Of a DNA stretch of 5,260 nt, positions 1 through 5,260 are shown piece after piece. The notes beneath the pieces are model-generated. The model saw only the letters and a list, made by a program, of their open reading frames with translations, was not told the origin of the DNA and did no database searches. The position numbers and the translations under genes are program-made. Source of the stretch: a bacterium (lineage in GTDB: Bacteria > Electryoneota > RPQS01); contig JAHIZR010000258.1 of assembly GCA_018814465.1 (NCBI GenBank), positions 1-5,260 of the forward strand. The letters run 5' to 3'. Each line of letters opens with the position of its first letter. Position 1 is the first letter of the stretch.

Positions 1-1161
1 CTCATCGACCACCTCAACTTCCTCATGCTCTTCTTCGGTGACGAATTCGACAGTGAATCCGAATTCATCAGCAACGAGTTCAATCAGATCCTGCTCGAGT
101 CTTTGATTAATCGTCACCATTTTCCCCATTGAGAAGAACTTTTTAATGACTTCGGCGACATCGACGTCCATCAGGTTTGCGAGTTCCTGCGTGGCGACGA
201 ATTCTGTCAGGCGCAGAATATTATCTTCCTGCTCGATGAGTTCGCCGGTCTGCCGGTCGCGCCGTTTAGCGCGGCGTTTTCCGGTATCCATTTGCGCCAG
301 AGTCTGCTTGATAGTTGCGCTGACTTCATGCGCGTCGACTTTTTTCCGTTTTTGTTTGCGGCGGCGCTGGCGAGGTTCGGGCGCGGGAGTGACTTTTTTA
401 TATTTTTCCTGCTTCTGGCTGGCCAGCAGTTTTTTCTGTTTTTCGATACGCTCGATATCGGCTTTCGAAGGAGTCCGCCGCTTGCGGGAATCTTTAGCCT
501 TGGCTTCTTCGGTTTCCGCTTCTTTAGCCTTTTTCGGCTTTTCAGCCTTCCCCTTTTCGGGTTTCGGCTTCTCATCCTTCGATTTCGCGGCAGCAGGCTT
601 AGCGGCTCTGTCCGGAGCTTTTTTCCTGCGTTGTGCTTCTTCGAGGCGTTTTTTCTCGGCTTCCGCCTTCGCCTTTGCTTCGGCGGCTTCGCGTTCCGCC
701 CTAACCTTGGCCTCGGCTTCAGCTTTCGCTTTTGCTTCGGCTTCTTCCTTTGCCTTTTGCTCAGCAAGCAGGCGCTGGGTATCTTCCTCTTCTTTTTTGC
801 GGTCGTCTTCACGTTTTGCTTCTTCAGCTTCAACCTGTCGAATCAAGCCGCGAGCGGAATCAATCGCCTGATCCGAGGCGTTGTCGAGCAGTTGATGGAG
901 CTGTTCGTTGCGAGCCTTGTCAGATTCCGCGCGGCGGGCATCTTCGAGCGACTTCGCTTCATCCTCCATCTGCCGCTGCCAACGAACCGGGTCGAACTTT
1001 TTGATGACCTGTTCGTACATCTCATCGGTCAGAGGCGACATGTGCTTAGGCTTCTTGGCGACCTCAAATCCCTGATCTTCGAGATATTCGACGATCGCGG
1101 GGCTGGCCACATTCAGCTCTTTAGCAACCTGATAGATCTTTTTAGGTTTTGCTGGACTCAA
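1..1161 (-). CDS. infB: Translation initiation factor IF-2, N-terminal part (cut by window edge)
   Basis: IF-2 is the cytosolic GTPase that brings initiator fMet-tRNA to the 30S subunit and promotes 50S joining. The 387 visible codons have no stop and run to base 1. Residues 8-57 (KIYQVAKELNV, then IVEYLEDQGFEV) match the small IF2N helical module. Residues about 61-280 are a highly charged Lys/Glu/Ala linker. Residues about 315-372 (LTEFVATQELANLM, MVTINQRL, LVADEFGFTVEF) match the second IF2N module that directly precedes the G domain. The GTPase motifs must lie past the left edge. No ATG precedes the first module; the first in-frame Met (residue 41) would remove most of it, so the TTG at 1161 is the best start. 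It is 30 bases after the nusA stop and in the same frame, consistent with co-transcription. The second module resembles FCB-group IF-2 (from memory). Identity is very secure; the start is less so. Confidence 0.95.
   Translation of the reverse strand, partial: MSPAKPKKIYQVAKELNVASPAIVEYLEDQGFEVAKKPKHMSPLTDEMYEQVIKKFDPVRWQRQMEDEAKSLEDARRAESDKARNEQLHQLLDNASDQAIDSARGLIRQVEAEEAKREDDRKKEEEDTQRLLAEQKAKEEAEAKAKAEAEAKVRAEREAAEAKAKAEAEKKRLEEAQRRKKAPDRAAKPAAAKSKDEKPKPEKGKAEKPKKAKEAETEEAKAKDSRKRRTPSKADIERIEKQKKLLASQKQEKYKKVTPAPEPRQRRRKQKRKKVDAHEVSATIKQTLAQMDTGKRRAKRRDRQTGELIEQEDNILRLTEFVATQELANLMDVDVAEVIKKFFSMGKMVTINQRLEQDLIELVADEFGFTVEFVTEEEHEEVEVVDE
334..840 (-). other. Lys/Glu/Ala-rich low-complexity linker inside IF-2
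   Basis: Residues about 108-276 of the IF-2 fragment are almost entirely Lys, Glu, Ala, Arg and Asp, with short degenerate repeats such as EAEAKAKAEAEAK and AEAKAKAEAEKK, then a Lys/Pro-rich part (KPKPEKGKAEKPKKAKE). The first half looks like a long single charged helix or coiled coil; the second half is probably disordered and basic. Linkers of this kind, variable in length and sequence, are common between the N-terminal modules of IF-2. The bias also produces long open frames on the opposite strand and in other frames, which are not genes. Confidence 0.8.
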
Positions 1162-1176
1162 AACGCGTGTCCGTTT

Positions 1177-1181
1177 TCCTT
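1177..1181 (-). promoter_or_regulatory. Possible Shine-Dalgarno for infB TTG start
   Basis: AAGGA (within GGAAGGAAAA) lies in the 30-base nusA-infB gap. It is 15 bases from the TTG at 1161, longer than the usual 5-10. A weaker GGA sits 8 bases from the TTG. No other start codon (ATG, GTG or TTG) occurs in frame between the nusA stop and this TTG, so the site supports but does not prove the start choice. Confidence 0.4.
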
Positions 1182-1191
1182 CCGGGCCGGT

Positions 1192-2544
1192 TTACGATTT
1201 CGCAGTTACTTCATTTGACTCATCATCGTCCGCGACGGGACCGGACTCCTCGGATTCGGCTTCGGCTGGCGCTTCCTCTTCGGGAGTCAAGGACGATGTA
1301 TCAATGGTTTCGAAATAGGTATTCAGGACGTCGAGGATTTTTTGAGCTCGCTCTTCATCCATACCTTCAATCCGCATCAGGCCTTCCAGTCCCGCGTCAA
1401 GCGCGTCATCCGCTTGTTCAAAGCCCGCCGCTTTCAATTGCACGCGGGTTTCCTCATCGAGCTCTTCGATTTCATCGACGGAAAGAGCTTCAGGGGCAAG
1501 ATACTCGGATTCTTTGATGGGGTCGATTTGGCGGCCGGTAATTTCGGAGGCCAGTCTGACATTTTGTCCGCGTTTGCCGATTGCGAACTGAATCTGGTCG
1601 TCAGGCACGACGACGGTGGCGCGATGACTTCCGTCTTCGGCGACCACCAGCAGCGGTGTGACGGGCGACATGGCTCGCTTGATAAAGATTTCGGGATCGG
1701 CGGACCAATGCACGATATCGATTTTTTCGCCGTTCAGTTCGCGGACGACCGCCTGGATACGGATTCCCTTCATACCGACGCAAGCGCCGACAGGATCGAT
1801 TCGTTTGTCGTGAGAACGCACGGCAATTTTCGTGCGGTCGCCGGGTTCGCGGGCGACGCTGACGATTTCGATGATGTTATCGAAGATTTCGGGCACTTCA
1901 AGTTCGAAGAGGCGGCGGACAAATTGAGAATCCGCGCGGGAGACGATCACCTCGGGGTCTTTGGTGGTGCGGCGGACTTCTTTAATGATTGCGCGGACGG
2001 TTTTGCCGCGCATATATTTCTCATTGTAGACTTGTTCAGTTTTCGGGAGAATCGCTTCATGGCGGTCGAGATTGATGCGGATTTCGCGGCGATTGATTTG
2101 ATGGATTTCGCCGGTGACGACCTCGCCGATGCGCTGTGAGAATTCCAGATAGATATTTTCTTTTTCGATTTCCCGAATCTTCTGGGTCAGATTCTGGCGG
2201 GCGGACATGACCAGGCGGCGGCCGAACTCTTCGATGTTCACGAGCTCGGCATAGGTTTCGCCGATCTCAAGATCCGGGTCGATTTTCATGGCTCGCGAGA
2301 GGGGCATTTCCGTAACCGGGTCAGCCAGATCATCGTCATCAACGACGGTCTTTTCACAGAAGATTTCGATATCGCCTTTTTCAAGATTAAAGATGACGTC
2401 GAAGTTTTCGGCATCACCGTACTTTTTCTTGATCATAGCGAGGAAGACTTCCTCAATAATCTCCCGAAAAATATCTTTATCCATGCTCTTGTCGCGGAGC
2501 AGTTGGGAGATTGCTTCTACAATCGGAGCATTCGAAGCGCTCAT
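1192..2544 (-). CDS. nusA: Transcription termination/antitermination factor NusA
   Basis: NusA binds RNA polymerase and nascent RNA, and modulates pausing, intrinsic and Rho-dependent termination and antitermination. The 450-residue product shows the expected order: RNAP-binding N-terminal domain (about 1-132), S1 domain (about 135-200, with INLDRHEAILPKTEQ), KH1 (about 215-285, with RSHDKRIDPVGACVGMKG) and KH2 (about 290-345, with QFAIGKRGQNVRLAS). A C-terminal helical segment (about 350-412, with LMRIEGMDEERAQKIL) looks like one helix-hairpin-helix-type acidic repeat. The last about 35 residues are an acidic, probably disordered tail. E. coli NusA (495 residues) has two C-terminal acidic repeats; here only about one is apparent. 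The ATG overlaps the rimP stop by 4 bases, and GGAG lies 8 bases upstream, so the start is well supported. It is the middle gene of rimP-nusA-infB. No key motif is missing. Confidence 0.98.
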   Translation of the reverse strand: MSASNAPIVEAISQLLRDKSMDKDIFREIIEEVFLAMIKKKYGDAENFDVIFNLEKGDIEIFCEKTVVDDDDLADPVTEMPLSRAMKIDPDLEIGETYAELVNIEEFGRRLVMSARQNLTQKIREIEKENIYLEFSQRIGEVVTGEIHQINRREIRINLDRHEAILPKTEQVYNEKYMRGKTVRAIIKEVRRTTKDPEVIVSRADSQFVRRLFELEVPEIFDNIIEIVSVAREPGDRTKIAVRSHDKRIDPVGACVGMKGIRIQAVVRELNGEKIDIVHWSADPEIFIKRAMSPVTPLLVVAEDGSHRATVVVPDDQIQFAIGKRGQNVRLASEITGRQIDPIKESEYLAPEALSVDEIEELDEETRVQLKAAGFEQADDALDAGLEGLMRIEGMDEERAQKILDVLNTYFETIDTSSLTPEEEAPAEAESEESGPVADDDESNEVTAKS

Positions 2545-3011
2545 GGTTTCGACTCCGTTCCTGGGGATTTAAATTCGGGCAACACTTTTACCGAAAGCAA
2601 TTCGTTAAATGCAGGGTTAATATTTTTTTGATCGACGGCGAGCACGATGCCGTCGGGAGTGACTTCTTTCAATCTGCCGCTGATTTCTTTCGGGCCTTTT
2701 TCTCCGGGAATGAGGATTTTGAGCAGTCGTCCGATGTTTTTCTCGAATTGCCAAGTTTCGCGGAGCGGGTAGTCAAGGCCGGGGGAACCGACTTCAAGGG
2801 CAAAGTCCGACTCCACGAGATTTTTTTCGAGAATCAGATGGCGGATTTCTCTGGAGAGCCGCGCGCAATCATCAATGGTGATTCCGGAGGCTTTCCGATC
2901 GGCGATGATGCGAATTTGCAGCCGGCGGTTGCGCATCGCGGAAGTCATCTCGAGGAGAATCACTCCCTCATCCGAGAGCAGTTGTGTAATCTCAGTTTGA
3001 AGTCTATCCAT
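2541..3011 (-). CDS. rimP: Ribosome maturation factor RimP
   Basis: RimP is a cytosolic factor needed for maturation of the 30S subunit. From the ATG at 3011 the product has 156 residues, close to the family's usual size (about 150). The N-terminal alpha/beta domain covers about 1-83, with GITIDDCARLSREI (43-56) and the family signature LEVGSPGLDYPL (72-83; usual form LEVSSPGLDRPL). The C-terminal SH3-like barrel covers about 85-147. The frame is open up to a GTG at 3083, which would add 24 residues (MKKWAPPAFLLMWVFVLSPT and AAAF). That extension looks like a signal peptide, is foreign to RimP, and its DNA contains the leader terminator hairpin, so I reject it. The weak point is that no Shine-Dalgarno is visible before 3011; an ATG at 3050 is another in-frame option. 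It overlaps nusA by 4 bases. Confidence 0.95.
   Translation of the reverse strand: MDRLQTEITQLLSDEGVILLEMTSAMRNRRLQIRIIADRKASGITIDDCARLSREIRHLILEKNLVESDFALEVGSPGLDYPLRETWQFEKNIGRLLKILIPGEKGPKEISGRLKEVTPDGIVLAVDQKNINPAFNELLSVKVLPEFKSPGTESKP
2553..2556 (-). promoter_or_regulatory. Shine-Dalgarno of nusA
   Basis: GGAG (in ACGGAGTC) ends 8 bases before the nusA ATG and lies inside the last codons of rimP. It fixes the nusA start at 2544 and, with the ATGA overlap, suggests translational coupling of rimP and nusA. Confidence 0.7.
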
Positions 3012-3054
3012 GAAGGCGGCGGCGGTCGGTGAAAGAACGAATACCCACATAAGC

Positions 3055-3080
3055 AAAAAAGCGGGTGGAGCCCACTTTTT
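3055..3080 (-). terminator. Intrinsic terminator / candidate attenuator in the rimP-nusA-infB leader
   Basis: On the minus strand AAAAAGTGGG and CCCGCTTTTT form a continuous 10-bp stem (one G-T pair) around the 5-base loop CTCCA. The T run continues to six, giving a classical intrinsic terminator. It starts about 12 bases after the predicted start of the operon transcript and 62 bases after the stop of the upstream TPR gene. It may terminate TPR transcripts, attenuate the rimP operon, or both. Its A and T tracts make it able to fold on either strand. nusA autoregulation through leader termination is known in Bacillus subtilis; its use here is inference. Confidence 0.75.
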
Positions 3081-3099
3081 CACAACTCTTCAACATTGA

Positions 3100-3128
3100 A
3101 ATATACAGAAAAAATGAGGCAAATGCAA
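3100..3128 (-). promoter_or_regulatory. Sigma70-type promoter of rimP-nusA-infB
   Basis: A -35 box TTGCAT (3123-3128) and a -10 box TATATT (3100-3105) are separated by exactly 17 bases, in an AT-rich gap between the TPR gene stop and rimP. Transcription should start near 3091-3094, just ahead of the leader hairpin. It is the best promoter match I found in the window. This assumes a housekeeping sigma factor with the usual consensus. Confidence 0.6.
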
Positions 3129-3141
3129 CTATAGTATTAAT

Positions 3142-3825
3142 TTACTGAAGCTGATCGAGGTCTTGTTTTGCTTTGGCTGCCGAATTTGAATCGGGGTATT
3201 TCTCGATCAATTCCGCGAGGACTCTCGCAGCGTTATCATTTTGATTTATATACATATAAATCCGAGCAGCTTGAACGAGAGCCTCAGGGGCAAAGGCAAG
3301 TTTCGGAAAGCGCTGTACAGCCTCCTCGAAAGTGGCTGCTGCTTCTTCGAATTTCTTCTGAGCTTCGAGAGAGGCTGCCAGTCCGGCTACAGCCGCACAA
3401 TTGGTGTTATCGTCGCCTGAGAAGGACTGTTGATACTCACGAAAACCGGCTTCCGCTTCGGTGTATTTGCCTTGCTCGAAATCGATTCGCGACAGGTAGT
3501 ATTTGGCTTCGGCGGCCACTTCACCGCTGTATTCGGAGATGACTTTTTCCAAGCCCACACGAGCCGCGTCGTATTGTTCCTGCCCGAAAGCCATTTTTGC
3601 TATGGTTAAATCATAGCTTTCGATCATGCGGGATTCGCTGGACATGCGCTGGAGGAAGATGCCTCCGGCGATTAGAATGACGAGAACGACGACAATGCCC
3701 AGGACTCGATTCTGGTTCTCGTGATAGAAGCGTTCCACTTTGGAAGCATAACCGACGAGTTTGTCTTCACGAAGTTCTTTTTTCGTGAGCTTTCCCGCCC
3801 CTTTGGCTCTGATAGCCTTTGCCAT
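3142..3825 (-). CDS. Membrane-anchored tetratricopeptide-repeat protein
   Basis: The protein has 227 residues. A basic N-terminal segment (1-40, presumably cytoplasmic) is followed by one transmembrane helix at about 41-58 (VLGIVVVLVILIAGGIF). The remainder is predicted to be outside the cytoplasm and consists of TPR-like helical pairs at about 69-100, 103-136, 143-174 and 177-212, with typical endings such as YDAARVGLEKVISEYSG and NAARVLAELIEKYPDS. This layout (short tail, one anchor, TPRs) resembles YfgM-like proteins of the TPR_21 type, whose E. coli member associates with the Sec translocon and periplasmic chaperones; that link is inference from architecture only. The ATG at 3825 has a weak AGG 7 bases upstream. 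No clear promoter lies in the 80-base gap to the tRNA gene, so it may be co-transcribed with the tRNA. Exact function is unknown. Confidence 0.85.
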   Translation of the reverse strand: MAKAIRAKGAGKLTKKELREDKLVGYASKVERFYHENQNRVLGIVVVLVILIAGGIFLQRMSSESRMIESYDLTIAKMAFGQEQYDAARVGLEKVISEYSGEVAAEAKYYLSRIDFEQGKYTEAEAGFREYQQSFSGDDNTNCAAVAGLAASLEAQKKFEEAAATFEEAVQRFPKLAFAPEALVQAARIYMYINQNDNAARVLAELIEKYPDSNSAAKAKQDLDQLQ

Positions 3826-3905
3826 TACTTTGCCTGAATCTTTTTATTTGTTAATTATGAACTTGCTGTTTCATTTTATTCCCGTTTGACCGGGGATTTT
3901 CTTAG

Positions 3906-3979
3906 TACCCCCGAGAGGATTCGAACCTCCGACGCATGGTTTAGGAAACCATCGCTCTATCCTACTGAGCTACGGGGGC
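3906..3979 (-). tRNA. tRNA-Arg (anticodon CCU, reads AGG)
   Basis: The 74 bases fold into a complete cloverleaf. The acceptor stem GCCCCCG/CGGGGGT has one G-T pair at its end. The D arm is GCTC/GAGC with a 9-base loop. The anticodon stem ATGGT/ACCAT encloses TTCCTAA, with anticodon CCT at 3943-3945. The variable loop is 5 bases, and the T arm is GGAGG/CCTCT around TTCGAAT. The discriminator base is A. The 3' CCA is not encoded (CTA follows), so it must be added by a CCA-adding enzyme. This is the minor arginine isoacceptor for AGG. Confidence 0.96.
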
Positions 3980-3982
3980 GTG

Positions 3983-4007
3983 AGTATCCTAAACTAATTA
4001 AGATACT
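3983..4007 (-). other. Hairpin between glcD and the tRNA gene
   Basis: The minus strand has a 10-bp stem, AGTATCTTAA pairing with TTAGGATACT (one T-G pair), around the loop TTAGT. It ends three bases before the tRNA 5' end. No T run follows, so it is not a standard intrinsic terminator. It may be a 3'-end stabilising structure for the glcD message or a fold in the pre-tRNA leader. It overlaps the -10 of the candidate tRNA promoter, so part of the symmetry could be chance in AT-rich DNA. Confidence 0.4.
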
Positions 4008-4028
4008 TCATTTTCAGGATAAAAACAA
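4000..4028 (-). promoter_or_regulatory. Candidate promoter of the tRNA-Arg gene
   Basis: TTGTTT (4023-4028) and TATCTT (4000-4005) are 17 bases apart, placing the transcript start near 3992 with a 5' leader of roughly a dozen bases before the tRNA. Both boxes deviate from consensus, and the region is AT-rich enough for chance matches. Confidence 0.4.
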
Positions 4029-4040
4029 ATCTGTCTGAAT

Positions 4041-5260
4041 TCAATTGGCGATAATTTTGCCCGGATTCATGATCCCAAGCGGGTCAAAAGTATTCTTAAT
4101 TTGCCTGATTGTCGCAATTTCGGATTCTTTCAGGGCGATAGGCAGATAGCTCGACTGGGAATGGCCGATGCCATGTTCGCCGGAAATTGTGCCGCCCAGG
4201 CCGACCGTCAAGCGGAAGATATCTTCAATCGGTTCCTGCAAACCGTTGTTCCATTGTTCGTCCGGCATGTCAGCTTTCAGAATATTGCAGTGGACATTTC
4301 CGTCACCGGCATGACCGTAGCAAATAACGCGAATTCGCCAGCGGTTACAGATCTCGTGAACACCGAGAATCAGATCGGGTATTTTCGAGCGCGGGACGAC
4401 AGTGTCTTCTTCTTTATAGGGACAAATGGATTTCACTGCTTCTCCGGCGGCACGTCGAATGTCCCAGATCTCGTTTTGCTGAGCCGTCGTCCCGGCCATG
4501 AAAACATCCTGCGCGCCCTGCTTTTCAAGAATGGAACCGATAAGTTCCATCTCGTAATCGAGCGCGGATTCGTGATTGCCGTCGATCTCGATCAGCAATG
4601 TTGCGGCGCGGTCGGAGAAGCGGACAGGCTTTCCCAGATGATCCTGAATGGCGAGCAGACAATCCTTTTCCATCAGTTCCAGCGCGCAAGGAACGACTCC
4701 CTGCGACATGATGGCGGGAACCGATTCCGCGGCAGCCTGCAGACTGTCGAAAGGAACGAGCAGAGTCCGGCGATACTTGGGCAGCGCAATCAGTTTCAAT
4801 GTGATCTCGGTCACGATACCCAAAATCCCCTCACTGCCGACGAAGAGTTGCACCATGTTCAAGCCGGTGACATCCTTGAGCCGTTTGCCGCCCCATGCGG
4901 TCAATTCGCCGTTGGCCAGCACGACTTTTAAGCCGTAGACATAGTCCTTGGTCACACCATATTTCAAAGCGCGCGGTCCGCCGGCGTTTTCGGCGATGTT
5001 GCCGCCGATGGTGCAGGAGCCGCGGCTGGCAGGATCGGGCGGATAGAAGAGTCCCCTCTCCTCAACCGCTTCCTGCAGATGCTGCGTGATGACTCCGGGC
5101 TGAACCGTGATAAAAAAATCGCGTTCATCAATTTCTAAGATGCGATTCATGCGCTCAAGACTTAGACAAATGCCACCGTGTGTCGCGAGCGCGCCTCCGG
5201 AGAGTCCGGTTCCAGCGCCGCGCGGGACAATGGGAATGCGATGCTCTGAAGCAAGCTGGA
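4041..5260 (-). CDS. glcD: GlcD-type FAD-linked 2-hydroxyacid oxidase/dehydrogenase, N-terminus cut
   Basis: This flavoprotein family oxidises 2-hydroxyacids such as glycolate or D-lactate to 2-oxoacids. The frame is open to the right edge. The visible 405 residues start inside the FAD-binding PCMH domain, and by family length roughly 50-60 N-terminal residues are missing. Visible FAD-site motifs are VPRGAGTGLSGGA (about 11-23), PPDPASRGSCTIGGNIAENA (about 73-92) and LFVGSEGILGIVTEITLKL (about 138-156). The C-terminal FAD-oxidase domain has GHAGDGNVHCN (about 315-325) and GGTISGEHGIG (about 355-365), with the His and Glu residues that form the active or metal site in related D-lactate and D-2-hydroxyglutarate dehydrogenases. 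The C-terminus (FDPLGIMNPGKI) is complete. The ATG at 5150 is internal, not the start. Exact substrate cannot be read from the sequence. No glcE or glcF partner lies downstream; they could be upstream, outside the window. Confidence 0.93.
   Translation of the reverse strand, partial: QLASEHRIPIVPRGAGTGLSGGALATHGGICLSLERMNRILEIDERDFFITVQPGVITQHLQEAVEERGLFYPPDPASRGSCTIGGNIAENAGGPRALKYGVTKDYVYGLKVVLANGELTAWGGKRLKDVTGLNMVQLFVGSEGILGIVTEITLKLIALPKYRRTLLVPFDSLQAAAESVPAIMSQGVVPCALELMEKDCLLAIQDHLGKPVRFSDRAATLLIEIDGNHESALDYEMELIGSILEKQGAQDVFMAGTTAQQNEIWDIRRAAGEAVKSICPYKEEDTVVPRSKIPDLILGVHEICNRWRIRVICYGHAGDGNVHCNILKADMPDEQWNNGLQEPIEDIFRLTVGLGGTISGEHGIGHSQSSYLPIALKESEIATIRQIKNTFDPLGIMNPGKIIAN

Noticed and set aside
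146..1218. Long open frames on the plus strand opposite infB, and other-frame minus ORFs at 207-833 and 843-1025
   Set aside because: They are shadows of the biased Lys/Glu/Ala codons of the IF-2 linker. Products are Phe/Ser/Leu- or Lys/Arg-rich low complexity, and the true frame reads as IF-2 without a stop.
1342..2139. 265-codon plus-strand ORF antisense to nusA
   Set aside because: NusA on the minus strand is unmistakable with all domains. The antisense product shows no recognisable family and mirrors the codon pattern of nusA.
3881..3894. Short inverted repeat CCCG/CGGG downstream of the tRNA gene as a terminator
   Set aside because: Only 4 bp with a 6-base loop; no T run follows on the minus strand and only a broken one on the plus strand. 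Too weak to call.
4101..4931. 276-codon plus-strand ORF antisense to glcD
   Set aside because: The opposite strand holds intact FAD-oxidase motifs throughout; the antisense frame shows no family features and is explained by codon bias.
4041..5150. ATG at 5150 as the start of the oxidase gene
   Set aside because: The frame stays open to the window edge and the upstream 36 codons encode the conserved FAD-binding VPRGAGTGLSGG motif, so this Met is internal.
1..5260. A new mobile, defence or biosynthetic system in the window
   Set aside because: All coding space is explained by infB, nusA, rimP, a TPR protein and a GlcD-type oxidase plus one tRNA. No gap exceeds about 100 bases without assigned features, and no repeat array, transposase or integrase was seen.

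Overview
This is a conserved housekeeping stretch of a bacterial chromosome, and every gene in it lies on the minus strand. Read in the direction of transcription (from high to low coordinates) the order is: a GlcD-type FAD-linked oxidase whose N-terminus is cut by the window edge, tRNA-Arg(CCU), a membrane-anchored TPR protein, rimP, nusA, and the N-terminal third of infB, which runs off the left edge. I found no mobile element, CRISPR array, phage gene, defence gene or other accessory system.

The rimP-nusA-infB block is the classical ribosome-maturation, transcription-elongation and translation-initiation operon. rimP and nusA overlap by 4 bases (ATGA), and nusA and infB are 30 bases apart. 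The block has its own visible control region. A good sigma70-type promoter (TTGCAT, 17 bases, TATATT) is followed almost at once by an intrinsic-terminator hairpin. Because this hairpin lies inside the longest rimP reading frame, the true RimP start is most likely the later ATG at 3011 and not the GTG at 3083. The hairpin could end transcripts from the upstream TPR gene, could act as an attenuator for the operon (nusA autoregulation by leader termination is known in Bacillus subtilis), or both.

The infB fragment has no usable ATG and most likely starts at a TTG. It encodes the two IF2N-type helical modules separated by a very long Lys/Glu/Ala-rich linker; the GTPase domain lies beyond the window. 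The segment just before the G domain (MVTINQRL, then LVADEFGF) resembles IF-2 of the Bacteroidetes/FCB group. Together with roughly balanced base composition and a tRNA gene without encoded CCA, this suggests a lineage in or near the FCB superphylum, perhaps an uncultured one such as Zixibacteria. That placement is inference from remembered family patterns, not from a search.

The right-hand 1.2 kb encodes a flavoprotein 2-hydroxyacid dehydrogenase (glycolate/D-lactate type). It appears unrelated in function to the translation genes. A short spacer with a hairpin and a candidate promoter separates it from the tRNA gene.
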